From Symsagittifera roscoffensis (lineage: Eukaryota > Xenacoelomorpha > Acoela > Convolutidae), in NCBI RefSeq assembly GCF_963678635.1, contig NC_087062.1, positions 34,385,651-34,449,650 of the forward strand: a DNA stretch of 64,000 nt, written 5' to 3'. A program made the translations under genes and the position numbers. Position 1 is the stretch's first letter. The number at the start of each line of letters is the position of its first letter. A model generated the notes under the pieces. That model made no database searches. It was not told where the DNA came from and was given only the letters and a program-made list of their open reading frames with translations. Positions 44,492-55,394 of the stretch are shown piece after piece.

Positions 44492-47180
44492 GTCTAGAAG
44501 TATAGTCCAGTTACAAATTTCGGTAATAAAAAAGGCCGCAAAAATTACCTGTGTCAAAATGATAAAATTATAACAGATACACATTTAGGTAAACATAACT
44601 CTAGCAAATTCAAACTTATGTGGAATCATTTTTAAAATTTCTCAGCCCGCCCCCTATGACAGATAATGAAATGTAACTAACCCCAAATCGAAACAGAACT
44701 TAATCAACAAGTCTATGCTGATTTCCTTCTTACTCGCGTACTTTTGCAAAAATAAGATAACCATTATGTAAAATTAGGGGATTTCTTCTCTGGGTTCGTT
44801 CTCTCTTTTAACGACACCGCAAAGTTGTCCCTTGGGCAGTGAATTCAGCGGGGCGACTTTCTTCAATCCCTTTCTTCAATCACTACTTTCTGCAATCCCG
44901 AAAAGGGTTATTTTGGTGGCAACAATTCTGTATTGTATTATGTTGCTTGCCCCTATGTGTATTGCTCTTCGGCTGTATTGTCTCGTCTATTCGATACAAT
45001 CACAAGGGTTTCCAATGATAAATTAATTTAGATTATTATATGTCCAATTACAGAAGGCTCTGAGTGGCCAAGATATAATCTAAATTCAAGTCAAAGGGAA
45101 GGGTCTATGATTTATTGGCCAAATAGACTAATTGCAATTAATTTCCAACTTACTCTGCTAACACTAACTATTCTTTCTCTCTCTAGAGAATCTCTGATGA
45201 GAACTAATTATTACTTCTATTCGAGAACCAACTATTCGATTCACTCGCAATAATTCTTCTCTCTAACTAACGGAGAACCAACTACTCTCAATAGTAGCTA
45301 ACACTGTTCTGACTCTAAAAGGCTCTCCGGTACCCTCCAATTCCTTATCTTTCTTTACACTTAGTTTTAGTTAAATTACGCTATTCCCTATCAGTCCTGA
45401 CATCCGCCTAAATCACCCGCCCGCACATGTTTTAAGATTATATCCCTCCTCCTGTCAACTCTGCCACGTGCCAACTTCGGTTTCTTTTATCAATCTTTTC
45501 ACGCTTATGAGATACCCGGTATGCGGTAGCTGTCACAATTTGACCAGGCAACCAAATGTCAGAAGATTCTAATCAACCAATTCCTGAACTCTGTCAACTT
45601 CAGCTGTCGAGTTCAACTCAACCTCCAAACCATGCTATGTTTACTCAGTCTTTATTCCCAAGGTCTTTATTTTAATTATCGCGTTAACGTTCCGACCTCC
45701 CAAGGGTAGGGGGAGGCCCTTTTCATTGGTAGCTAACTAATTTCAGGCATCTAAATTTTCTATGTGTACTCTATTCCAATCCCGACCTTCTAGCTATCAG
45801 GGGAACGTAGTTCGTCTATTAGGGGTCAAATTAAACCAAAAAGTCACCTCCGGAGAGCCAAGTAGATTTCCCGTCCATTCATACTGTTTAGAAAACTTAA
45901 CTCTCATGCTATGCCTCTATTACTACCAATTTCCTCTGGGACTACTTTTCTTTTACCCTCACTGATATTCTATTAATAGCACATTCGCCAAGCTAAATTG
46001 AACCCGATGTTTACCAAGTCCACTTTAAATTAAATCCTCTACTGCAAGGTTGCAATGTAAAAGCTATATCTCTATCAGCTTCTGCTCTAGTTCCCAATAC
46101 ATAAGTTTTCCCCCCAATTTTCAGCAAGGTGACCCATTCTCATTTCCAGCGGTTGGGCTGGAAAATACGCCACTTTCCGGTATTAACCTCGGGGTTTTCC
46201 ATGCAATTTTGGGGTCAAAAAGCCCAAAGGTCAACTTAAGGTCACCCAGGGGTCATCCGGGGTCAAATTTCTATATTTGGGTTTAGAATCCCATGGGGGA
46301 CTTAACTACCAAGTTTTATTCATATCCCATCAATACTTCACAACTTATCCCATTTCTAAGGTCCATTATCACTTTTTCCGGGAAAAGGCGATTAACACCG
46401 GGAGGATTCACCGGAGGGGTTTCACTCTCACTAGGGGTCTTTTTTCGGGGTCTGTATCTTATGTCCATTGCCGCAATAAAATCGGTATGCCCTTGCTCAT
46501 TATTTTGCGTAAATTGTCTACTTCCGGTCTAAGGGGGTGTTTTCCAAGTGCTAATAGCTTCCGGTCCAACCGCCGGATTTGATTCAAATTATAATACAAG
46601 ATGTATTTTGCCACTTTCTATCAACCCTCCAAGTTTCAGCTCCCTGCGACCATTGGAGGCCAAAAAACGACTTCCGGAAGTTAGGGGTGGGTTTATTTAC
46701 TTAGGGCATAAAACCGGAAGTGGGGGTCTTAGGGGTCTGGGGTTCTAAATTTAAGCGTCCCTCAACTAGGCCTACAACATACTAGAATTTGAGCCCAATA
46801 CCGCCGCTAGTTTCTGAGTTCTGATAGGGCCATTTACACTTCCGGGGACCGTTATCACTTGCCCCCCAAGGGTCTGAGGGGTCCCGTTTTTTGTATGCCC
46901 AGGTCAAATCATCTCTAGTATCGCTCCTCTGAATTTCATAACACAAGCTTTCTTAGTTCCGATTGGGGGGGGTTTCGCCGATTTTGTCAAGTTTTTTCCT
47001 GGAATAGGAATGACAATTTCTGCCAACTTGATCTATTTTAGGCGTGCCTAATTGTTTACCTATCTACTTATCTTATCGAATAATCACTCTAACTACACGT
47101 ATTTGAATTTTGAGTTGCAATTTTGTGTGCAAACCGACATTACTTTAAGATGAAATAATCTGAATATTCCAAAATTGTAG
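44492..47180. other. Unassigned region, moderately GC-rich in its second half
   Basis: No gene can be supported. From about 45170 to 45320 there are pyrimidine-rich tracts and GAGAACCAACTA repeats. From about 46130 to 46960 the sequence is enriched in GGGGTC/GGTCA words and contains at least five CCGGAAGT-type words within about 330 bp. ORFs are short, overlap in several frames and do not look like proteins. It could be an old LTR or regulatory region; this is not decidable by eye. Confidence 0.4.
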
Positions 47181-47907
47181 CTTTTTTTGAGGCGGGATAT
47201 AACGAGCGTAAAGCCATGCTCCGTGATTTGCCCCGAAAAGACCGTTATGCATTCCGCCGCATGGCCTTATCCTTTTCTCTTTCTAATCATACACTTTATC
47301 GTTTCGGGAAGGTAGCGTTACACGACGGAAACGCTGCCTCTACCCTACAAGATTTGCACGCAAATGAATTAGAGCACCAGGGTGGTTCGGTACGTCTCGA
47401 GTGAACCGCATCCTCGAGATTCTACTTAAAGTCAATAAGAGCCCACTGTCGAGCCGCCAGCGGTGCTTGCAACGGTTGCAAAGTTCTTCGTCCGATCATG
47501 ATCGACGACGGACCGATGAGGCACCTTAGTTATAGCACCAGGGAAACGTTGTGCCGGAAGTTTAATCTCAGCATGGGCAAAAACCCGTTACCAACTGAGG
47601 ACAGCCCCACCATAAACTTAACAACACACGAACCGATTGTGCCCTCCCGAATTCGAGTTGTTTTCTGGATTGTATTCACTATTTGCTGACAGGTAAACCT
47701 CATAAATCTACACGGTTGCAAGCCGAGTTAACCAAACAGCAACGGGAACAGTCATCTCGTTACAACTCATTTTATTTCCCCCCTTTCAATCCCGGGCAAT
47801 CCCTTTTAAACCGGGGAATTGTTGAAACTGATTTACACGTACTTGCTCAGCTGCTTGGTGTTTATTTTTACGAATACCGCGCTGAACAAAACCCCCCAGA
47901 TGGTTAA
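47181..47907 (+). pseudogene. Unidentified GC-rich coding remnant
   Basis: Against an AT-rich background this stretch is CpG-rich and holds successive plus-strand open frames: about 47181-47404 (RKDRYAFRRMALSFSLSNHT), 47400-47527 (NRILEILLKVNKSPLSSRQR), 47498-47689 (MRHLSYSTRETLCRKFNLSM) and 47683-47907 (KSTRLQAELTKQQREQSSRY). They lie in changing frames, as if one long coding region had taken indels. Donor-like GTACGT (47391) and acceptor-like CTGACAG (before 47692) are also present, so exons are possible. No family is recognised. A transposon protein remnant or a host gene fragment are equally open. Confidence 0.35.
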
Positions 47908-49861
47908 ATATAGCAGGAAATCAACGCGGCCAGATTGGCTCCGAAGCCATTTATTTGTATTATTGTACTCAAACCGAGGGACCTCAGCAGGGTGAAGGAC
48001 ATTCGGCCTTTATCACAGGAATGAGGCCAAGAACTTCTTAGGTAAGCATAGAATTTCATATTCTACACATTACAACAAGACGAAAGTTGTCACTGTTGTT
48101 ATGCAATTCTTGCGTAATTCTGATATAACTTACGTTATTCTGATGTAATTTCGGCTGCAAGATATGGTGGTTTGTAGATGCGGCAGTATGTTGAACATCC
48201 GCCCAATTTTTTCTCGTGTTTTTATCCTTTTGAATTTTTTTCAAGTAGAAATCAGGGGACGCTTTTCTTAGGATGTAGAGACAAAATCATGAAAAATTTT
48301 CAAACAATCACTTTCAACCAATCAACCAAAAAATTTATCTTCGCCGAAGAACGCTTTTTTTAAAAAAAAACGATAGCTAAACTGAGAAAATGCAATCATA
48401 ATTCGATTTTCATTAAACCAGCCAAAGCATAAACCGGCAAGCTCGTAATACAAAATTTAAGCTCATTTTTTCAGAAAGTTTGCAACAGTGTGCAATGTTC
48501 GTGTTTTTTCTTTGAGAGCGGAAAAATTCCTTTTCTCATAAACTTATGAAAAAGGAACCAAAAGATTCCTTGGAAAGTTTGTCCTCAAAGAAAAGTTTGT
48601 GTGTGAAAACACAAGGGTGTGAAAACGTGTTTTACTTTAAGGCCTTTTCAAAGTTTCAAAGAATTTTTTGAACATTTTTATATCAACCTACGACATTCAC
48701 AAGTTTAGACACTACATCCAAAACCACTTCGATCATTTTAAAATCTCGCTGCATACCTCCTGAGAAGGAAGCAAAGGATGAAAATTTCCAGATATTGGCT
48801 TATTTTTTGTACATCGTTACTCGTTACGCCCGAAACTCTTACAGCTGCTCTGGAATATTTAACATTAAGTAAGTACACCAAACCAATAGTATTCTCATGC
48901 TCCAGATCGGGGCTACGAGCTACAAAGTCGAGGGATTATGAACTCAGTTTTCTCTAACTTCGTTTGTTTTGTTTTAGGAAATAATTGGTGGGCAAGACAA
49001 TTTTTGGTGGGACAATTAATTGCTGGGGCAAATTTTGCATAATAGTTTTTGCCATACCGCCAAATCCTCCTGCTTCTGAAAAACTTTAATCCATTCAGTA
49101 GTCAGCAACTTTGTTCCGACCACTGAACATGGGGAAGAACTTGATATTCGGGTGTTTTAGTTTTTTCTTTTCTTTTGCTTTTTCTTTTTATTTTCCACGC
49201 AAAAACAGGTATAATTACCCGACTGGGTTGAGCGATATATCATATTAAAGCCCTTTCAATCGTGATTCGAACGACTTTGAAAAAATTGAAAAAACTTTCT
49301 CCCAGTGTGGAGAAAAGCCGGTTTATATTTTTGATTTTTCGCCTTAACTCGAGCGAATAAATAAGCTTGCAATATCATATTTTAATTACTTAAATGCTTA
49401 CAATAGCTGAATTTAAGCCATAACAACTTGGTTTTACTCGGTGGAAAATTTTATTTTTTTTTCAGTAGTATAGCGCTTTTTTGAAATCAAACACTTCAAA
49501 AATTCAAAAACTGCAAAAAAAAATTTCGGAACATTCAGTACTAATTGCACAGTAACTGGCTATCCTTGTTTTCATTGTACTCTTAATAATCAAATTTTTT
49601 GGCAATTTGGCTATCAAACACTCGTTAAATTTATCTAGAAATTATGTAAAAAATCAGCGATCTGTAAAAACTCTGTAATACGTTAAAGACTTAAACGTCT
49701 CTTTTTTAAACAGGTATTGCTGCACTAAGAAAGCATCTGAAACAAGGCGCATACATATTGATACGCCACCGATATTGCACGTAAAATATCAACGAGATAC
49801 CCCCAACTGCAATTGATGCACTGAAAAATATCATTCAAATAACTGATTGCTTCGTTTTTAG
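47908..49861. other. AT-rich intergenic region with dispersed repeat copy
   Basis: No gene. 49110-49640 is a copy of the repeat also found near 40500 and 53700-54400: words such as GAACATGGGGAAGAACTTG, a long T tract then ACGCAAAAACAGGT, CCCTTTCAATCGTGATTCG, and CTAATTGCACAGTAACTGG. A signal-peptide-like ATG ORF at 48778 ending at GTAAGT (48869) was considered as a 5' exon of the GPCR but does not match its phase. Confidence 0.45.
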
Positions 49862-50074
49862 GTTGTCCTCGCAGTGCTTGCCTTCTTTGCAAATCTGTAT
49901 TTCACAGTTAGTTTCCTTCTCAGTTCCGAGCTTCGTGAGTTGCAATACTACCCAGTGATGATGATAACCCTTGTGGATACCCTGGTGACTGGACCAGGTA
50001 TTCTCGGATACATCTTCAGTTACGAGGGATCAATTAAATTTTCAGGCGCTCTGAAACCTACTGAGGGCATATAA
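49862..50074 (+). CDS. GPCR exon encoding TM1-TM2
   Basis: After a TTTTTAG acceptor ending at 49861, phase-0 codons encode a first membrane helix (VLAVLAFFANLYFTVSFLL) with the Asn of position 1.50. An intracellular loop of LRELQYYPVMM follows, then a second helix (ITLVDTLVTGPGILGYIF) with Asp 2.50 and a Pro near its end. The Asn-to-Asp spacing of 28 residues fits rhodopsin-class receptors. The open frame ends at TAA 50072-50074. The true donor lies before that, possibly within the 30 bases after GYIF, but no strong GT site is evident. The partner exon with TM3-TM7 is at 52.75-53.47 kb on the same strand. The N-terminal exon is not found. Confidence 0.65.
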   Translation, partial: VVLAVLAFFANLYFTVSFLLSSELRELQYYPVMMITLVDTLVTGPGILGYIFSYEGSIKFSGALKPTEGI

Positions 50075-50149
50075 ACCATTGAAAAACTTGTATCGGAAAA
50101 AGACCGAACGCTCTGTGACAAAACGAAAATGTCCAAAAAGAATGCTGCA

Positions 50150-50400
50150 CGGTCCTAGGTCCGCGATTTATGTCGCGACCGAATTGATTCGCGAAATTGT
50201 TCATCGCGCGACCGAAAATCTTCACTTGCGCTTGAGATTTGAGTTGCGCAAAGTCACAACATAAGTCGCGAAAAACGCAACATATCATTTTTGAGTCGCG
50301 ATGGTTGCAGCATATCTTCTTTGGGTCGTGAAAAGTTGGGGCATATCTTTTAAAGGTCGCGCAAAGTAGGAACAGTTTCACAAGGCTTTGTGACACAATT
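50150..50400 (+). mobile_element. CGAC-rich element, partial copy
   Basis: GGTCCTAGGTCCGCG then TTTATGTCGCGACC matches the left end of the element at 58901 (GGTCGAGGTCGGAG, CTTATGTTGCGACC). The following 230 bases are GTCGCGAAAA-type words. No right inverted end is seen. It lies within the probable GPCR intron. Confidence 0.45.
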
Positions 50401-50469
50401 TTTGACATATTCATTACGAGGCCAATCTGTGCACTGGATAGGAGCACAATTTTGTGTCTGTATGTTCCT

Positions 50470-50720
50470 GGATTCCAGAGACAAATCTTAAAATATGTTA
50501 TAAAGTGTAAGTGGATTCCACAAACAAAATTTCAGTGGATTCCGCATACAAATACCTGTAACTTAAATTTTGTCAGCACACTAGTTTTGTTGCGGATTCC
50601 GCAACAAGCAAATATAGCTAGTTGTTCTGGATTCCGCAACTGTAAGAAGATTTCGCAAAATGTAAACGGAATCCGCAAATGTAAGTGGATTCCGCAAATT
50701 GTGATTGGATTCCGATTTTT
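50470..50720 (+). repeat. Cluster of GGATTCCGCAAA words
   Basis: At least eight variants of GTGGATTCCGCAAA at irregular spacing. The same word recurs in both orientations at 51600-51930. Confidence 0.75.
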
Positions 50721-50929
50721 GTTCAATACTGAACTTGCATATGAACAATTAAAAGCTGAGCTGGAATTCCTATCTCTAGCAACGCGGAAATTAAAAGCAA
50801 AGAAATAACCACGGTCAGCGGAATCCTTGAACAAGTCTTAAAACATTGGTTACCTAAATCGGTGGATGTCATCTTTTAGTATTTTGGCCACACAACACCG
50901 AACAATTTCAATATTTGGAGTCATTGAGT

Positions 50930-51480
50930 TGGGAGTGTATGGAACACACAGCATATCGATAAATTAGGTCAGTATTTGGGATTGCGTCAATCCAAAATGC
51001 TGATTTTGGAAGCATATGCTGAATAAATGCAGTAATTGTAGTCATTGGGTTGAGAGTGTATGGAAACACAGTACACAGCAAATCGCCAAATTAGGTCAGT
51101 ATTTGGGATTCCATCGATCCCAAATACTGGTCAGTATTTAGGATTGATGGAATCCCAAAAACTGGAGCAATGTGGAAAAAATATGGAATATATCCATTAT
51201 TTAGAGTCATTAGGTTGAGAGTGATTAGAAACCCAACGCATAGCAAATCGTCAAATTAATTCAGTGTTTGGGGTTCCATCGATCCCAAATACTGGTCAGT
51301 ATTTGGGATTGATGGAATCCCAAAAACTGGAATAATGTGGAATAAATATGGAATATATCCATTATTTGGAGTCATTAGGTTGAGAGTGATTAGAAACCCA
51401 ACGCATAGCAAATCATCGAAATGGTTCAGTATTTGGGATTTCATCGATCCCAAACACTGGTCAGTAATTGGGATTCCATT
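50930..51480 (+). repeat. 165-bp tandem repeat, about three and a half units
   Basis: The landmark CCATCGATCCCAAATACTGG starts at 51111 and 51276 and, with minor changes, at 51441, so the period is exactly 165 bp. A shorter related unit precedes it (offset 127). Each unit contains the inverted pair CAGTATTTGGGATT / AATCCCAAAAACTG. Confidence 0.9.
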
Positions 51481-51599
51481 ACTCCCAACTGATCTATTCT
51501 ATTAAATTTCTTTTCTTGTAAACTTCTATTCTAGTTAATTCAAATCATGTATTTAAAAGATATAACTTTAAAGGCTACTATACATATAAATAAATATAA

Positions 51600-51930
51600 A
51601 GGGAATCCGCAAACAAAATGCGGATTCCACTTACAATTTGCGGATTCAACTTACAAATTGCGGATTCCACTTACAGTTGCGGACAGCTCAATTTAACGAT
51701 ACAAATGTTTTAGCATTTGTTTGTGGATTCCACAAACTCTTCTGGATTCCGCAAATACAGTCGCAGATTCCGCAAATTTGCCTGTTTTTTGAGCGATTTT
51801 GAGCGGTACAATGATTTAGATATTTGTTTGTGGAATCCAAAACAGCATAGAAGATTAAATAAAAGTCGAAATGTTGCGGATTTTGCAGAATCTGATTTTG
51901 GCCTGCTGCAGATTCCGCATACAATGCAGA
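51600..51930. repeat. GGATTCCGCAAA word cluster, mixed orientation
   Basis: GCGGATTCCACTTACA is repeated with small changes at 51622, 51641 and 51660, followed by direct TGGATTCCGCAAA words near 51730-51780 and CAGATTCCGCATA at 51909. It is inverted relative to the 50.5 kb cluster, so the pair flank the 165-bp array. Confidence 0.7.
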
Positions 51931-52129
51931 GAATGCACAATTTGGCCTCGTAATCTTGAGTTTTTAATAGTTTCTGGCGTTCTTGCTCGGAAAATCGTTT
52001 TGGTAGAACAAAAGTAATTATCTAAATTGTTCCTACCGTGTTTGAAATTTCGGAAAAATTTTATATAGACGTCGAGTTAAAATGTTTATTTAAAAATCCA
52101 CACATAAACATGGGCGATTCATTGGGTTA

Positions 52130-52554
52130 CAGAGGCAAATCTAGGGGGGGTGCGGAAGTAGACGCCCCCTCCCCTCTGGGATTCGACCCCCCCCCCCCTC
52201 ACCAACCAAAGGGTCCCCTTTTATTATTACTTTATGACATCAATTTTGGACCAACCAACCCTGAATTTTTTTTATGGGCGCCTTAGGTGTCAATATAGTT
52301 TAATTTTGAAAGGGAGTTTGCGCCAAAAACGCGATTTTTTGTCAACATTTTCCAAAAGTGCTCAAAAACGGCGTTTTGACCTGCTTTTTTTAATTCGCCT
52401 GCGGCTCAAAAACTTTGGTCAAAATAGGGTTTTTATAAAGTTTTGGGAGCGCTCGGAAAATCAATTTGATCGACCTAAAAAAAAGGTCGAAAAAGTTTTC
52501 GAAATTTTTTTTGAAAAAACACCCTTTCTCGAGAAAATCCTAGATCCGCCCCTG
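52130..52554 (-). mobile_element. hAT-type MITE, inverted copy
   Basis: Begins CAGAGGCAAATCTAGG and ends CCTAGATCCGCCCCTG. Read on the minus strand it aligns with 39522-39948, including the GCGCC and GGTCGA landmarks. No matching 8-bp flanks are seen (TTGGGTTA versus TCTATACA), so the target duplication has decayed or the ends were altered. It lies between the two GPCR exons. Confidence 0.85.
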
Positions 52555-52754
52555 TCTATACATAGATATTCAGTTTTTAAATTTTTTTTATTTGTATTTT
52601 CGCTTTGTGTTTTTTGGTTGATTAGTATAAGCTTTGTGTTTAATTGATCTAATGTTAGCTCCTTCGATTTCATCCTTCGAGTTTGAACACGTTCAAACCA
52701 AGTACTTTCACTCGCTTGAACAGTTGGAGACGATCGGCTCGCATATGGACGGAA

Positions 52755-53468
52755 AAGAACATTACTCACAATTACAAAATCCATTTTTTCTGGTGGAGAT
52801 GCCTTCCTGATTTGTTAGTTCAAAGACTGAACGAATACGGAACTGGTATTTGCATTCTTGTTTTGGCCTACGAACGATACGTTAATGTCTGTCATCCTCA
52901 TGAAGTATCGGAACTTCTGACAGACTCCAAGCGGATTAAAATCTATTTCGTGATGACCCTTACGATAATTTCATTCACGGTAGCTGATGCGTATAACAGA
53001 TTTGTCACTGATGATTGGGTTTGCGACGAGGCGCCGACATTCGGATCCAAACGAGACTACCGCTTTCGCTTTATCATTTCACTCCTCTCTGGAACTATTT
53101 TCTCATACATACCAGCATTCATTTCCATCTTTCTCTACCTGAAAGTAGGAAAAATTCTAATTTCCTCAAAAACGCGAGTTCAACGCAATATGAACCTAGT
53201 CCTGGCATTTTCTGTGAATTGCTTTGTGTGGGTTGTAAGTCTATGTATTAAGATGTGTCAGGATGTTTCCGAACTCTATTTGGAGTTATATGTACCACTC
53301 TGGGACAGATATAAGTATCCTACCGACAATAACATCTTCGCCGCTACTCTTCTCAGTTTTGCGCCCTGTTTCACGTCAATTTTGAGTCCCTTTGTTTTGA
53401 TCATCGTTCAGAAAAATTATCGCAAACCGATGATCAAAATTTTTAAAATACTGAAGCTTTGCAAATAA
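52755..53468 (+). CDS. GPCR exon encoding TM3-TM7
   Basis: The frame encodes FFWWRC at the top of TM3. Its Cys is exactly 25 residues before the Arg of an ERY box (LVLAYERYVNVCHP), the spacing expected for Cys 3.25 and Arg 3.50 in rhodopsin-class GPCRs. TM4 (IYFVMTLTIISFTVADAY), an ECL2 Cys (DDWVCDEAP), TM5 with its Pro (SYIPAFISIFLYLKVGK), TM6 (NLVLAFSVNCFVWVVSLCI, lacking the usual Pro) and TM7 (FTSILSPFVLIIV, an SPxxx variant of NPxxY) follow. The amphipathic end is KNYRKPMIKIFKILKLCK and the stop is TAA at 53466. The exact start of the exon is not certain; the open frame extends upstream to 52683. Ligand unknown. Confidence 0.8.
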   Translation, partial: KNITHNYKIHFFWWRCLPDLLVQRLNEYGTGICILVLAYERYVNVCHPHEVSELLTDSKRIKIYFVMTLTIISFTVADAYNRFVTDDWVCDEAPTFGSKRDYRFRFIISLLSGTIFSYIPAFISIFLYLKVGKILISSKTRVQRNMNLVLAFSVNCFVWVVSLCIKMCQDVSELYLELYVPLWDRYKYPTDNNIFAATLLSFAPCFTSILSPFVLIIVQKNYRKPMIKIFKILKLCK

Positions 53469-53689
53469 AAAACAGGAACAGGAAAGAACCATTGTCACAC
53501 TTTCTGAGTGAGCAGAGGACCTCAGAAGATTAAATTTTACCCTTTCTTTTCCATCACTCTCCCTTATATTTGAGTTAGTTTGCAATGACTGTTGTTCTGC
53601 ATATAAATAATTAAAATTTGAAACTAATTATTAATGATGTGCGATGTATAACAAAAAGCGATCAAGCTATTTAACTTGAACCTACCACC

Positions 53690-54400
53690 TATTGTAATAT
53701 ATCACCGAGCTTTTTATATGGATGTGTTTTAGTTTTTTTCCACGAAAAGTCAGGTAACACAAACAATCATTGGAATTGGTCGAGTGTAGTGATATAATAT
53801 ATTAAAATTGTTTCAGTCGTGATTCGAGATAGCGCTTATTTGGCAAAACTTTATTCTTAATAAAATTTAAAATTAGAATGCAAAAACATGGAAACTTTTT
53901 TCTGTTCTTGTTGAAGAATATGGTCGGAACCAGGGGCGGATCAAGATTTTTTTCCAGGGTGGAGGGGGGAGGGCGGATTTTCAAAAATATTTCAAAAAGT
54001 TTGTCGACCTTTTTTTAGGTCGACAAAAATGATTTTTCGAGCTCTCCCAAAACACTAAAAAGTCCCTATTTTGGCCAAAATTTCTGCGCCGCAAGCGAAA
54101 TTTTGAAAAAATAGGCCAAAAAATCGCAATTTTCGGCGCGCGCTCCCCTCTCAAAATTAGTGCATATTCGCGCCAAAGTCGCCTCTAGAAAAATTTTAGC
54201 ATCAGTCGGCCAAAAATGGATATCTCAAAATAGTACAAAGGGGGGACCCTTTGGGTCGGCAGGGGGTCCAATCCCTGAGAGGGGGGGGGGGGGTTTGGGG
54301 CGTCCGCTTTGTCCCCTCATCTAAATCCTCCTCTGGTCGGAACATTCTGTGCTACTTGAACAACAACTAGCTATCCTTGTTATAAATTGAGAAACCATTT
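53690..54400. repeat. Dispersed repeat copy, interrupted by a MITE
   Basis: It shares its left part with 40500 and 49110 (pyrimidine tract then CAGGTAA, TTTCAGTCGTGATTCGAG) and its right part, after the MITE, with 49520-49580 (CGGAACATTC then CTAGCTATCCTTG). This shows where the MITE entered. Confidence 0.6.
53931..54335 (+). mobile_element. hAT-type MITE with 8-bp target duplication
   Basis: Starts CAGGGGCGGATCAAGATT and ends CTAAATCCTCCTCTG; collinear with 39522-39948. GTCGGAAC flanks both sides (53923-53930 and 54336-54343). The right terminus is mutated (CCTCTG instead of CCCCTG). It lies about 460 bp after the GPCR stop. Confidence 0.9.
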
Positions 54401-54564
54401 GTAATAATTAACCCGCTCTAGAGTTTCGTGGGAAATTTTCGTTTTTAAAAGTTTTTTTGAGCAAAAAATGCAAGCAAAATAATCGTATTTTATGACCCCT
54501 TCAACCATGAGAATGGACTCTCCTGGAATTTTAATCGATTAATTTCAATATTCAAAAATCCGTT

Positions 54565-55110
54565 ATAATCCATTATAAACAATAACAGTCCATTTTGATT
54601 TCTATGCAATTGATTTTTTTTCATAAAATCAATAAAAATTGACTATTTTGGGTGTAGAACCCGAACGAACATGTTTATCCCCGTGTACACACCCTCCCAA
54701 CGATCGACATCTATCTTGTTGTTCTTTCACACCCCTTGAACACATACCCCCTTCCACCCACGTACTCCTTTACTCTTCACCCCCCTCACGCTTATCCCAT
54801 CCCCCACCTTACTTCCCTCTCCCGCCCCATCGGTTTACTACCCCACATGGCGGTGGGAGGAGGCGTTGATGGCGTGGGCGAGGTGTAAGTAGGGGCGGTG
54901 GGTTGGTTTAAAGGAAGGCAAAGGAAAAGTGGAAAACAAAATAACAATTTTCTTAGCCAAAGTAAGTTTCACTTTTGCAATTTTGTAATAAGGCGTGCGT
55001 TCAGCGAAAAGGAACTGCCAAGTTTCTGAAACACTGCGCTGTATTTGAAAATTTCAGAAAATTTTTATCAAACTATTACAATTCATTATAATCGATATAA
55101 TGGATTTTTT
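54565..55110. repeat. TATAATCC-flanked segment with C-rich then G-rich core
   Basis: TATAATCCATTATAA words at the left (54565) and ATAATCGATATAATGG at the right (55088) enclose a C-rich stretch (54680-54840) that is followed by a G-rich one (54845-54905), able to fold back. The layout is repeated at 60440-61090. It may be a MITE family; this is uncertain. Confidence 0.35.
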
Positions 55111-55157
55111 GTTAAGACAAAAAAAAGAATATAATCCATTTTTAACTAAGTAGTCCT

Positions 55158-55394
55158 CCGGGGTCAGGGTCCCAGACTCATGTCCAGAATTTGGCGACCA
55201 AATTTTGGTGTGTCCAGACTTTCGCGGCCCACAGCGCGACTCATGTCCAGACTTTCGAGGCCCACGGCGCGACTCATGTCCAGACTTTCCAAACTTTCGA
55301 CTCAAACTCTCGGCGTCACTATGCAGTTTGGGTCTAAATCCGGAAGCAGCGCGACCCTCAAAGTCTGGACATGAGTCTGGGACCTCGACCCGGG
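55158..55394. mobile_element. CGAC-rich element with near-perfect inverted ends, 237 bp
   Basis: The left end CCGGGGTCAGGGTCCCAGAC and the right end, read on the minus strand, CCCGGGTCGAGGTCCCAGAC continue alike for about 31 bp with few mismatches. The interior has three units of an ATGTCCAGACTTTCG word followed by GCCCACGGCGCGACTC. It is the shortest and best preserved member of the family. Confidence 0.75.

Noticed and set aside
46130-46870. Cluster of CCGGAAGT (ETS-like) and GGTCA (nuclear-receptor-like) words as a promoter
   Set aside because: The words lie within a GGGGTC-rich repetitive stretch and no start site or gene follows closely; chance or repeat origin is as likely.
48778-48868. 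Signal-peptide-like ATG exon ending at GTAAGT, as 5' exon of the GPCR
   Set aside because: Its phase (1) does not match the phase-0 GPCR exon at 49862 and no bridging exon is evident.
50452-50834. ORFs of 100-118 codons on both strands
   Set aside because: They are produced by the repeated GGATTCCGCAAA words; no protein-like conservation.
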